From: Desulfurococcus mucosus DSM 2162
GTDB lineage: Archaea > Thermoproteota > Thermoprotei_A > Sulfolobales > Desulfurococcaceae
Length of the DNA stretch: 64,000 bases
Reading direction: 5' to 3'
Assembly (NCBI RefSeq): GCF_000186365.1
Contig: NC_014961.1
Span: 930,001-994,000 of the forward strand
A program made the translations under genes and the position numbers. Shown one piece after another: positions 34,442 to 43,578 of this stretch; within the stretch, counting starts at the first letter, position 1; every line of letters begins with the position of its first letter. The notes below the pieces were generated by a model. The model was not told the origin of the DNA. It worked only from the letters and a program-made list of their open reading frames with translations, and searched no databases.

Positions 34442-35612
34442 TGTTGAATGCCCTGCTACGCATAAACCCCCTTAATCTCACATAGTTGACCCCTAGCTTC
34501 GAGTACTTGAACCTGGGGTGCACTATGTAGTCTAGTGAGGAGCCACGCGCGTTCACCACGCCTACGTGCTCGACCAGCGTGTGGAAGACTCCGCCGGCAA
34601 GCCCGTCGGCTATCACAGCGTATCCCTGTGCTGTTTCCTTCACAGTGGAGGCGCCTGGTAACCCCTTCATGCGTCTAACCGGTGCGAGGTCCCCTAGCTT
34701 CTCCTCCAGGTAGTCTACGACGACAGGGTTCCTTGACACCCTGCCTGAGAGGAGGATCTCTACTGCTCCACCTACAACCGGTATCATTGAGTAAACTGTT
34801 TTCACCAGTGACTCCATCATCGCGTCGAAGCATACGCCCGCCAAGGGGTCTTCGCTGACCTTGCTAATCCAGTCCTCCGGTGTGGGTGAACCCGTTAACG
34901 GGCCGCAGCCCGTTGAGAACACATCGTTCTTGTCGAGTGATCCAATTGCTTGGGCCACCTCGAGATCCATGGCTCCCGCGGTGAGGAAAGCTGGGCCGGG
35001 CATCAGTGTGCCGCCTACGCCGTCCACGATCAACCCGTTTCTAACCGCTATCACCGCGTTGTATCCGAAGCCCATCTCGACATGTATGTAGTTTACTTTC
35101 CCATATGGTAGTCCATGCTCACTGGATACCTCGTGTATCCCTAGGACTGCAACTGCCAGCTTGTCGGCTGTACCCATGTCAACCCTGTTGAGCTTCCTGT
35201 GGACGGGGATGCTCTCCAGGTTTATTACCGAGGGGATGAATACTCCCTTAACCCCTCTCCGCTTTAACTCCCGCGTTATCTTACCCATGGCGTCATATAT
35301 GAATGCGCCCACACTACCCTTCCTTAACCCGACCTCCACCTCCTCCCTTGTAGTGGCAAGTATGAACGTGTAGTACCAGTCCTCCAGGATAGCTGTGTCC
35401 ACGTCGCTTAAACGTGTCACCTCGACACCGTAGCCTGAGGGGAGTGCAACTAGATCAGCCTCACCGAACTCCTCAACAGCCTCCACTACTCTCGCCGGGT
35501 CCCTGCTCGCCTCCAAGGTATCTATGGATTTCTCGAAGCACACCTCCCCGTCGCAGAGGCCGCATAAGTCAATGCTTTTTGAACCGGGATCCATGCCTAG
35601 TACCCTGGGCAA
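34410..35612 (-). CDS. DUF1464-family protein (ASKHA-like fold)
   Basis: The 400-residue protein begins with RVLGMDPGSKSIDLCGL, a phosphate-binding loop like that of acetate/butyrate kinase and Hsp70-type folds. Later segments TADKLAVAVLGIHEV and GAVEILLSGRVSRNPVV also match DUF1464. The family is archaeal and repeatedly found with DUF447 and beta-RFAP synthase; a kinase-like step in cofactor synthesis is inferred only. It is the promoter-proximal gene of the trio. Confidence 0.8.
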   Translation of the reverse strand: MPRVLGMDPGSKSIDLCGLCDGEVCFEKSIDTLEASRDPARVVEAVEEFGEADLVALPSGYGVEVTRLSDVDTAILEDWYYTFILATTREEVEVGLRKGSVGAFIYDAMGKITRELKRRGVKGVFIPSVINLESIPVHRKLNRVDMGTADKLAVAVLGIHEVSSEHGLPYGKVNYIHVEMGFGYNAVIAVRNGLIVDGVGGTLMPGPAFLTAGAMDLEVAQAIGSLDKNDVFSTGCGPLTGSPTPEDWISKVSEDPLAGVCFDAMMESLVKTVYSMIPVVGGAVEILLSGRVSRNPVVVDYLEEKLGDLAPVRRMKGLPGASTVKETAQGYAVIADGLAGGVFHTLVEHVGVVNARGSSLDYIVHPRFKYSKLGVNYVRLRGFMRSRAFNIEWWSKLGVD

Positions 35613-35655
35613 CGGGATCCACCTGCCTCATCTATCGTGTCCCGGGAGGATAAAC

Positions 35656-37335
35656 CTAGTGTTTGAACCCGGTTCCCCTGGCTGAGGGCACCTGTATCTC
35701 GCCGGCTTTCACAATGGGGACAGCCCAGCTCCCCTTAAGCACCCAGGGCACCATTACGGCCCCTGAGACAATGTTGCTCAGGCTCATCGCTATCCATACA
35801 CCTAGGCTTCCAAGCCCTAGGTTGAATGAGAGGATGTATCCTAGAAGTATTCTCACAGCCCAGAGGCGCACCACCCCCAGTATCGTTGGAAACACCGTGT
35901 GCCCTGAGCCCCTGCCAATGCTGACGCCTATGAAGAATAATGCGAAGAAGGGTAGTGAAGGTATGAAGGTTGCAACGAAGACCCGGGCCTCCCTCACTAT
36001 TACAGGGTTGCCTGTGAACGCGTTGATGAATGCGTCCCTCACGGTGAAAGCTATGAGTGAACCTACCAGTGTCGAGAGCCCTATGTAAAGCATTGCCTTC
36101 GAGGCAACCCTCCTAGCCCTCTCAGTGAGGCCTGCGCCGAGTGCCTGTCCAACCATGATTGACACGCTGCCCGTGAAACCCCATAGTGTTGCATCAGCTA
36201 GATCCATGAGTATGAGTCCTATTGCGGCTGCTGCAGCCGTGTACTCGCCGAACTGGTTTATTAGGTTGTTTTGAAGCATGAATGCCAGGCTGTTTGACGC
36301 CATCATGAGTGATACTGGTGCACCGATCCTTATGCTTCTAAGTATCCATTCCCTCTCTATGTGTAGCGTTAGCTTTGGAACCATGTACGGGTACTTGGTG
36401 CTCAGCCTCCTGAGCAATAGGAGTAGCCCGGCGAGCCTTGAGAGTACTGTAGCGTACGCTGCCCCTGCAACACCCATTGCAGGCAGTAGTTGAACACCGC
36501 CTGCGTTGACGCCGAGGATGAATAATGGGTCTAGGATAACATTGGCCAGGGCTGCCAGGGCGTTTATGGTTGCAGGCGTACGTGTGTCGCCTATTGATTG
36601 CAGGATAGTCGAGTATGTCAACGTGAAAGCGGAGAAAACTATGTCGAGCGTTATTATCCTGGAGTAAGTCATGGTGTCCCCGTAGAGTTGGGGAGGCGTA
36701 CCCACTATATACCTGAATATGAAGGGTCTTAGAAAGAAGTACACGACAGCTATAACACTGTTCACCATAAGGGCCGCTGAGACAAAGTAGGAGATATACC
36801 TCCTAGCCTCCCCGTAGTTACGAGCACCCACCAGCTGCGTCAACAACGCTAGATTAGCCGCAATCAACCCCTGAGCCACAGCATTCCACAACATGAACGT
36901 CGGCATAACCTGCCTCGGAGCAGCATACGCTATCTCACTATAACGGCTCAACCAGTAAGCATCAGCAATATTATACGAAACATTCACAAGCTGCACAGCC
37001 ATCAAAGGCAAACCAAGCCATAGAAGAGTCCCACCAATAGAGCCCCTCAGAACCCTATCCCTCTTCTCATCAATCTCCGTTTGCCCCTGGATATTCATTC
37101 TCATCCTTTCATCTTCATTCATATCTAGGGGCCTCCGCCTCGCCCATACCTCACGGGCTGTCACCCTGGGATCATGGGTGGCAGTCGAGCCCAACAGTGT
37201 GGGGCCCCCATCTACAGGTAACCCCGCTGGGCTTGGAGCAGTGCTCCCATCACCCCTCAGGGCCCGCCACGGCTCACCCCTCACAGCCGGGGCACCCCGG
37301 TTAGACTCCACCAGCCTCCCAAAACCCATAATCAT
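35656..37335 (-). CDS. MATE-family multidrug/metabolite exporter
   Basis: The product has 559 residues from ATG 37335. About 12 membrane spans follow residue 100, and the conserved MATE regions include LPLMAVQLVNVSYNIADAYW, ILQSIGDTRTPATINALA and GFTGSVSIMVGQALGAG. It probably expels organic cations or drugs using H+ or Na+. An in-frame ATG at 37122 would remove a 71-residue Pro/Gly-rich stretch without homology, but the TATA element at 37366-37372 places transcription just before the longer start. Confidence 0.85.
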   Translation of the reverse strand: MIMGFGRLVESNRGAPAVRGEPWRALRGDGSTAPSPAGLPVDGGPTLLGSTATHDPRVTAREVWARRRPLDMNEDERMRMNIQGQTEIDEKRDRVLRGSIGGTLLWLGLPLMAVQLVNVSYNIADAYWLSRYSEIAYAAPRQVMPTFMLWNAVAQGLIAANLALLTQLVGARNYGEARRYISYFVSAALMVNSVIAVVYFFLRPFIFRYIVGTPPQLYGDTMTYSRIITLDIVFSAFTLTYSTILQSIGDTRTPATINALAALANVILDPLFILGVNAGGVQLLPAMGVAGAAYATVLSRLAGLLLLLRRLSTKYPYMVPKLTLHIEREWILRSIRIGAPVSLMMASNSLAFMLQNNLINQFGEYTAAAAAIGLILMDLADATLWGFTGSVSIMVGQALGAGLTERARRVASKAMLYIGLSTLVGSLIAFTVRDAFINAFTGNPVIVREARVFVATFIPSLPFFALFFIGVSIGRGSGHTVFPTILGVVRLWAVRILLGYILSFNLGLGSLGVWIAMSLSNIVSGAVMVPWVLKGSWAVPIVKAGEIQVPSARGTGFKH

Positions 37336-37338
37336 CAA

Positions 37339-37800
37339 CCCAGGGAAACAAGCGATACAAAGGCCTATAAAATGTTTTCACCAATCCATCTAAATAGTAA
37401 CAGCCCTCCGCATATAAACCATTAACCACTACCACACTACTCTACCTCGATCTCCATGTCTTCCAATCCTCTTTACATTGAGGCGGGGAAACATCTAGGT
37501 ATCGCTTATCCACATGTGTAGAGCTCCTAATAGTTATCCTGCATAGAAAAACACTGCTTTTATATTGTTTTTAACAGGCTTCTTCACTTCAACTGATCGA
37601 TGACTAAGTGTGATCCTACACTGCTATGGATTATGAGATGTATGTGTTGGGAAGCCGGGGTAGCGGTGGGTTGAGAGTTAAGGTATGGGTAGATGCTTGT
37701 ATTGGAGAGTGGTTGGTGGAGATATGTGTAGATGCATCTTTTAGCTATAAGGGATCCGTTTGAAAGCGGATTGAAAGACAAAGCGGAAAAGGGATTGTTT
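37339..37800. other. Gene-free stretch with solitary CRISPR repeat
   Basis: This 460-nt stretch contains the MATE promoter (TATA 37366-37372), one isolated CRISPR repeat (37460-37484) and AT-rich DNA with T-runs (37557-37575) that could end transcription. At 37753-37777 a minus-strand segment matches the first 15 bases of the repeat unit with one mismatch (CTTTCAATCC-G-CTTT). The open frames here lack coding character. Confidence 0.5.
37460..37484 (-). repeat. Solitary CRISPR repeat
   Basis: The 25 bases match the array consensus at 24 positions (CTTCCAATCC in place of CTTTCAATCC, then TCTTTACATTGAGGC). It lies about 2 kb beyond the distal end of the main array, in the same orientation. It appears to be a stranded trailer-end repeat. 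Confidence 0.85.
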
Positions 37801-39348
37801 CTACCAGGTTTCAACATATACTCCTCCAATCTTGTAACTACCATCCTGGTACTTGTAGAAGTATGGCGAATTGATGTATCTATATGCAACTAACTTACCA
37901 TCATTAACATCAAATACTACTTGTATAAACATGAATTGCTGACTTACTCTCTGAACTGTTGCACCAATGCTTATACATAGAAGTGCTATAGCCCATGCTG
38001 GCGGAGTTGCTTTTAATAAAGCAAATATTATAGCTCCAATAGCTATGCTGCCTGAAAGTAACGGAATAGTATTCAGTTCAGCGGAAATGATGGTACTATT
38101 AATTCTTACATTACCAGGTCCAACATATTTCCAGGATCCAAACCAATTGTTGTCCTTTAATATCTGATATGTTTTAACCAAGTAGTGTTCAGTATTAGGT
38201 AAAGGTGCTGCGCCGATCACACCTATACTATTATCTAAGTTGAGCTTGAAGGGCCTCGCTATAGTTGCATTAGCATCTACACCTAGATAACTACATGTAG
38301 GGGTGCCTAGATCCGGGTATACGCAGAGGTACTCCTTAAATAACCCGATTGTAGCATTACCTTTAAATCCAACATAAAGTATGCTTGGAGAATTAAAGTC
38401 CCTATATGGTCTAAATCCCGCTCCAAGGTTGAAATTGGCACTTTGTTGACTATAAGCCGTCCACGATAAACCTGGTATCTCATAGGATACGCTTCCATAC
38501 GATCCAATAGCAAATGTTGGGGCTATACCAATTGATATGCCGGCTTGCTCAGATGCTATTAGGACAGCACTAAGATCAAAGTATCCGAATTTATCTGGCC
38601 ACTGGGCAATAGCCATAGCTAATGGTATGTCCACATTACTGAAGCTTCCATATGTTTTATCAAGTCTCCATTCATAACATATCACCCTACCATAATTAGG
38701 GCCTCCTGTATAGTAGCAGTACTCTTCAACTCTCCCAGTATTTAACAAATTAATGAACCGGGTGAAAGCGGTTTCACTTGCTAATTCAACTACTACCTTT
38801 TCAGGTTCAACTCCAAGACTACTTGCAACATCTTTCCTTACGTCTTCTATACCTCTTATCTTAATTGATTTCTGACTAGATGTTACTTCGATTGATACTT
38901 CTGGTTTCGAGGCTAACCCTATTCTCAGTGGTGGCATGATAATATTAGTGTATACTCCGTCTTCCATGTGTATAGAGTTCAGTATTACTAATCCTAATCC
39001 GACGCTATCAGGGTCTAACCCTTCTCTCTTCACGTATTCAGCTACTTCCCCATACACCTCGACAATCTTACCCTTGGGTATCTTTATGACGCCGCCTACA
39101 CTTCTATACCTACCGAGATCTATCAGGCTACCGTTAAGAGCCCAGAAGTAAACCCTGGATATGGTGATAGCCCTTGACGACGTGCCCGGTACACGTATTC
39201 TTATAGCTGGCTCAAAATAATCCCTATAATACCTGGTAGTTAAACCCCTATGCTCATCCCTCTTAATATCCGCGGGTACAGTATAATCTAGGACCACCAG
39301 CCCCGATACCAGGATGGCTACTACTAATAGAGGAGCCACCAGCCTCAT
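37801..39348 (-). CDS. Unrecognised large secreted or membrane-anchored protein (AT-rich)
   Basis: The product has about 515 residues from ATG 39348 (GTG 39357 possible); TATA-like GCATAAATA is at 39389-39397. A signal anchor (LVAPLLVVAILVSGLVVL) is at residues 3-20. A long beta-rich extracytoplasmic region has cysteines grouped as YCYYTGG, ICYEW, YLCVY and TCSYL. A C-terminal hydrophobic pair (IPLLSGSIAIGAIIFALL, then PAWAIALLCISIGAT) precedes a short tail. Base composition is visibly more AT-rich than the neighbours. No family is recognised. It lies between a stray repeat and the CRISPR array, so transfer is suspected. Confidence 0.7.
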   Translation of the reverse strand: MRLVAPLLVVAILVSGLVVLDYTVPADIKRDEHRGLTTRYYRDYFEPAIRIRVPGTSSRAITISRVYFWALNGSLIDLGRYRSVGGVIKIPKGKIVEVYGEVAEYVKREGLDPDSVGLGLVILNSIHMEDGVYTNIIMPPLRIGLASKPEVSIEVTSSQKSIKIRGIEDVRKDVASSLGVEPEKVVVELASETAFTRFINLLNTGRVEEYCYYTGGPNYGRVICYEWRLDKTYGSFSNVDIPLAMAIAQWPDKFGYFDLSAVLIASEQAGISIGIAPTFAIGSYGSVSYEIPGLSWTAYSQQSANFNLGAGFRPYRDFNSPSILYVGFKGNATIGLFKEYLCVYPDLGTPTCSYLGVDANATIARPFKLNLDNSIGVIGAAPLPNTEHYLVKTYQILKDNNWFGSWKYVGPGNVRINSTIISAELNTIPLLSGSIAIGAIIFALLKATPPAWAIALLCISIGATVQRVSQQFMFIQVVFDVNDGKLVAYRYINSPYFYKYQDGSYKIGGVYVETW

Positions 39349-39466
39349 AATATTCACATGCCCCACCCATAAAAAAGACAAACCAGGTATTTATGCCTTT
39401 ACCACAGCGTATTCACGTATTTCCAACTCATCCAACATCTTGTTTAGAGGCAGCTGTTCCGAAACC

Positions 39467-42319
39467 CTTTCAATCCCCTTTACATTGAGGCAAAACTATT
39501 TAAAAAACTAGGCTAGAGCGTATTTAACTACCTTCAATCCTCTTTATATTGAGGCTGAACGAGTTGATAAACGCCTATTCATATTATCGTGAACATCTTT
39601 CAATCCTCTTTACATTGAGGCAGGTGCTCAACGCGGGCCCCATTGACCTCGTGGTCGAATACTTTCAATCCTCTTTACATTGAGGCTCCAGTGGACGCCT
39701 TTGGCATCGGTGTAACAATGGTCTTTCAATCCTCTTTACATTGAGGCTGGTTCTCCCATTCACATTTAGGACATCGATGAGATACTCTTTCAATCCTCTT
39801 TACATTGAGGCTTTAGGACATCGATGAGATACTCGAATTCCCCCGTTATATCTTTCAATCCTCTTTACATTGAGGCCAGCGGAGTGTAGTAAATGGTCAG
39901 GGTAATTCATTACGCCTTTCAATCCTCTTTACATTGAGGCTCAATGTATAGCCCCTTTCTACTAGTAGTAGCGTCAATGCTCTTTCAATCCTCTTTACAT
40001 TGAGGCTTCGGCATAGGTGTAATAATGGTTGACCGCAAGGTGTTTGCTTTCAATCCTCTTTACATTGAGGCCTACGGATTCCAGAGCATTCATCTCCAAG
40101 CGTATTACAACTTTCAATCCTCTTTACATTGAGGCGTAATCCCATAGCGATGAAACCGTGAAAAGGTATTCGCTCTTTCAATCCTCTTTACATTGAGGCC
40201 TAAAATGGTGTTCAGCGCCAACGCACTACCCGTAACCAGCTTTCAATCCTCTTTACATTGAGGCGCCGAAGGCCTTCAACGCTACGTAAGCGTCAAGCAG
40301 CGTGCTTTCAATCCTCTTTACATTGAGGCTATCGGCCGCAGTGACTACACTGGCGACGGAGGCAGTCTTTCAATCCTCTTTACATTGAGGCGCTGGATGA
40401 CCTGAAGGAGCAATTAAGACAAGGGCTAATCTTTCAATCCTCTTTACATTGAGGCTTGCGCGAGCTCCAGTTCACCGACCTCGAGATCGAGTTAACTTTC
40501 AATCCTCTTTACATTGAGGCCGTAGGCCATGTCAAGCATCTTTGCCTCCCTCCTTCACGCCTTTCAATCCTCTTTACATTGAGGCGCCTCCTTATCGCCC
40601 TTCGCAGCCTTTATTATCAGCTTCACTTTCAATCCTCTTTACATTGAGGCACTAGAGGAGGCGGAGCGGAAGCTGGGGATAAAGAAGGACTTTCAATCCT
40701 CTTTACATTGAGGCCGGGGAAGTGGTATGTAGCCGCGGTCTCGTTCAGGTTCGGCTTTCAATCCTCTTTACATTGAGGCTTGCGCGAGCTGCAGTTCTCG
40801 GAGCTGGAGATCGAGTTAACTTTCAATCCTCTTTACATTGAGGCCCTATGATAAAAGCGGTGCCAGTATCGACACACCTGCACTTTCAATCCTCTTTACA
40901 TTGAGGCCGACCAGTGCTAGGAACGCCCGGTATATCATCAGTATAACTTTCAATCCTCTTTACATTGAGGCGGAGGATGGTGAGCCGGCTGTCTCGGTTG
41001 AAGCCTACACTTTCAATCCTCTTTACATTGAGGCTGTTAGGCACGGCCCTAAGCTACATATTCTACAGGCTACTTTCAATCCTCTTTACATTGAGGCTGA
41101 AGAGGTATCTCACCGATGATTTAATCCTTGGCCGACTTTCAATCCTCTTTACATTGAGGCTGAAGCCGTAAAACCCTATATGGTGGTAGCACGGACGAGC
41201 TTTCAATCCTCTTTACATTGAGGCGTGGGGTGATATATTCTCTGGGCCCTTCGGCAGGCTATCTTTCAATCCTCTTTACATTGAGGCCTAGCTCAAACAG
41301 CCACTGATACGACTACTACCACAATCTTTCAATCCTCTTTACATTGAGGCTTAAGCGATACGCCCGTTATACCTAACTATGTGTTCCGCCCTTTCAATCC
41401 TCTTTACATTGAGGCCGCCGGCCCCGCGGGATCTGCCCGCCAGCACCGCTAGATCTTTCAATCCTCTTTACATTGAGGCCTAGGAGCGATGGTTACATTA
41501 GTCAGCTCGAACCGGGCCTTTCAATCCTCTTTACATTGAGGCTGTACCTTTCACAGTTGAAAAAGGAAGGGATAATTAGGCTTTCAATCCTCTTTACATT
41601 GAGGCCGAGCTACGAGGCCTTCAAAACATTAATGAATTTCCTCCAGCTTTCAATCCTCTTTACATTGAGGCAGCTTGATAATGCCCATGAGTAGCCTGCC
41701 GAAGGGGCCAGCTTTCAATCCTCTTTACATTGAGGCAAGGCGTTAAGCTGCAGCCCTACAGCACTGGCTACCTCTTTCAATCCTCTTTACATTGAGGCAA
41801 GAATTAATCGAGCAGGAATGGCTCAACGAGGAGGAGCTTTCTTTCAATCCTCTTTACATTGAGGCTTCTACTTCAATGCCGTCAAATTTGTCGTAGAACT
41901 AGGCTCTTTCAATCCTCTTTACATTGAGGCAGCAGCCCTACCCCCGTTAAATATGACGTTGAAGCCGTATCTTTCAATCCTCTTTACATTGAGGCGAAGA
42001 AGCTGCTGCGTCTCATTAAGGAGAAACTTGACGACTTTCAATCCTCTTTACATTGAGGCCTTATCTAACTGTGACTAATACCTATACCGTATATGATACT
42101 TTCAATCCTCTTTACATTGAGGCTGAACCAGCCCAAACCCAAAACCAAGCCCATAATTGAATCTTTCAATCCTCTTTACATTGAGGCAAGACTTAGCGGG
42201 CTTGACACAGGTTTACCGGTTTAGGCATCTTTCAATCCTCTTTACATTGAGGCAGGAAGGGAAGGACCATTGACGGTGGTGGGATTTTGGGTCTCTTTCA
42301 ATCCTCTTTACATTGAGGC
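39467..42319 (-). CRISPR. CRISPR array, 45 repeats and 44 spacers
   Basis: The 25-nt repeat read on the transcribed minus strand begins GCCTCAATGTAAAG and ends AGGATTGAAAG, a type I-A style repeat giving an ATTGAAAG 5' tag. I counted repeats from 39467 to 42295 at about 64-66 nt spacing; spacers are 36-42 nt. The two repeats at the low-coordinate end (39467 with one change, 39531 with two) are degenerate, marking the old end. The leader is therefore at 42320, beside cas1. Related spacers: 39687-39722 with 40007-40046, 39748-39786 with 39812-39851, and 40456-40495 with 40780-40819. Confidence 0.98.
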
Positions 42320-42537
42320 ACTTGTCGAAGCTCTTCTACATATTATGCTTTCCGGGTCGCAGCTTAAATATCTTACGGTTTTAACTGGAAAGAGTGTGCA
42401 GAGCGGCTTCGACCAGTATCAACGGGAGGGATCTAGAACCGGGTGATCAACCTGTTTGTATAAAGCGATCACTTCGACCAAAAACCAGCGGGGGGCATTG
42501 GGTTTTTATTGCGGTGTGCTCTAAGTAGATCCTAGGA
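42320..42537. promoter_or_regulatory. CRISPR leader and cas1 promoter region
   Basis: On the minus strand a TATA-like element (GATATTTAA, 42364-42372) would start pre-crRNA about 20 nt before the first repeat. On the plus strand, TATAAA (42459-42464) and TTTTTATT (42503-42510) precede cas1. A direct repeat CTTCGACCA occurs at 42407-42415 and 42472-42480. An inverted repeat GTGATC (42443-42448) and GATCAC (42467-42472) flanks the first cas1 TATA box, a possible repressor site. Confidence 0.65.
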
Positions 42538-43572
42538 GTGGTTGGATTGCCCCGCCTGGTCAACGGTTACCTGCTCGTTGACGAGTATGGTGCTTTTCTC
42601 GGGAAGAAGCATGGCAGGGTGGTTGTTAGGGTGGGAGGTTCTAGGGAGGAGTATGCGTTGAAGCTGATTAGGGATGTTGTCGTGGCTGGGAGGGCATCCA
42701 TATCCTCGGAGCTTCTTAAGGCTATGGCTTATAGCGGTGTCGGCTTACTGGTAACTAGTTACACAGGTACTCCGTTAGCTAGGCTTATTCCAGCCAGGGC
42801 GGGCGGCACATTTAGGAATAGGGTGGAGCAGTATAAGGCCCTGGAGGATGGGCGTGCATGCATCATTGCTAGGGATCTGATCACGGGTAAAGTGAAGAAT
42901 CAGTCTTCAAACATCAAGTATTACTCAAAGGCCAGGGCACAGGAATCCGAGAAGAAGGCCCTGTATGAGAAGGCCCTATTGCTCGACGGCCTCATCAAGC
43001 AGTTATCCACGTACACCCCTGGGACAGGGAGACTGGAGGAGTGCAGGGAGAAAGTGTTATCTGTGGAGGCGCAGGCAGCAGAGATATACTGGGATGGAAT
43101 GCGGGTAGTCCTCGGGGACTACGGCTTCGAGCGTAGAGTTAAAATACCTGAAGCAGAGGACAAGCAGCTGGACACGGTGAACACAGCCCTCAACATAGTG
43201 TACAATATCCTGGCTGGAAACATGTGGAAGTACGTGTTGAGATTCGGCCTAGACCCCTACGCAGGCTTCCTCCACGCTGAGAGACCTGGCAGACTATCCC
43301 TAGTATACGACCTCATAGAGCCTTTCAGACCCCTCGGGGACAGGTTGATTGCTTCACTACTGCGGAGAGGAGTATTGAGGCCCGGGATGCAGGGTAAGGA
43401 GGTTGCGATAGCACTCAGGAGTGCAGCGTACTCCGAGCTAACGGAACAGGAGATGAAGTACAAGGGGAGAAAGGTTAAGCTGGAGGCCTCAATGTTCCTG
43501 CTCGCAGAGGAAGTGGTCTCAATGCTCACGGGGAGGAGGAGCAGTGTGTCAACACCATTCCTCCTCTGGTGA
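42538..43572 (+). CDS. cas1: Cas1 CRISPR integrase
   Basis: The 344-residue Cas1 works with Cas2 to insert new spacers at the leader end. The metal ligands are the Glu in AAEIYWDG near residue 181, the His in YAGFLHAE near residue 245 and the Asp in SLVYDLIEPFRP near residue 259. The C-terminal helical domain is complete. The start GTG 42538 lies 28-31 bp downstream of a TTTTTATT element, close to leaderless. It is the first of four adaptation genes. Confidence 0.95.
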   Translation: MVGLPRLVNGYLLVDEYGAFLGKKHGRVVVRVGGSREEYALKLIRDVVVAGRASISSELLKAMAYSGVGLLVTSYTGTPLARLIPARAGGTFRNRVEQYKALEDGRACIIARDLITGKVKNQSSNIKYYSKARAQESEKKALYEKALLLDGLIKQLSTYTPGTGRLEECREKVLSVEAQAAEIYWDGMRVVLGDYGFERRVKIPEAEDKQLDTVNTALNIVYNILAGNMWKYVLRFGLDPYAGFLHAERPGRLSLVYDLIEPFRPLGDRLIASLLRRGVLRPGMQGKEVAIALRSAAYSELTEQEMKYKGRKVKLEASMFLLAEEVVSMLTGRRSSVSTPFLLW

Positions 43573-43578
43573 GCCCGC

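Noticed and set aside
37584-37889. A 101-residue minus-strand frame upstream of the orphan protein's end
   Set aside because: Low-complexity His/Thr/Ser composition, overlap with the C-terminus of the orphan gene and no promoter or ribosome-binding site.
40456-41694. Open frames inside the CRISPR array with recurrent LSILFTLR or FNPLYIEA peptides
   Set aside because: The recurring peptides are translations of the CRISPR repeat; these frames are spacer and repeat DNA, not genes.
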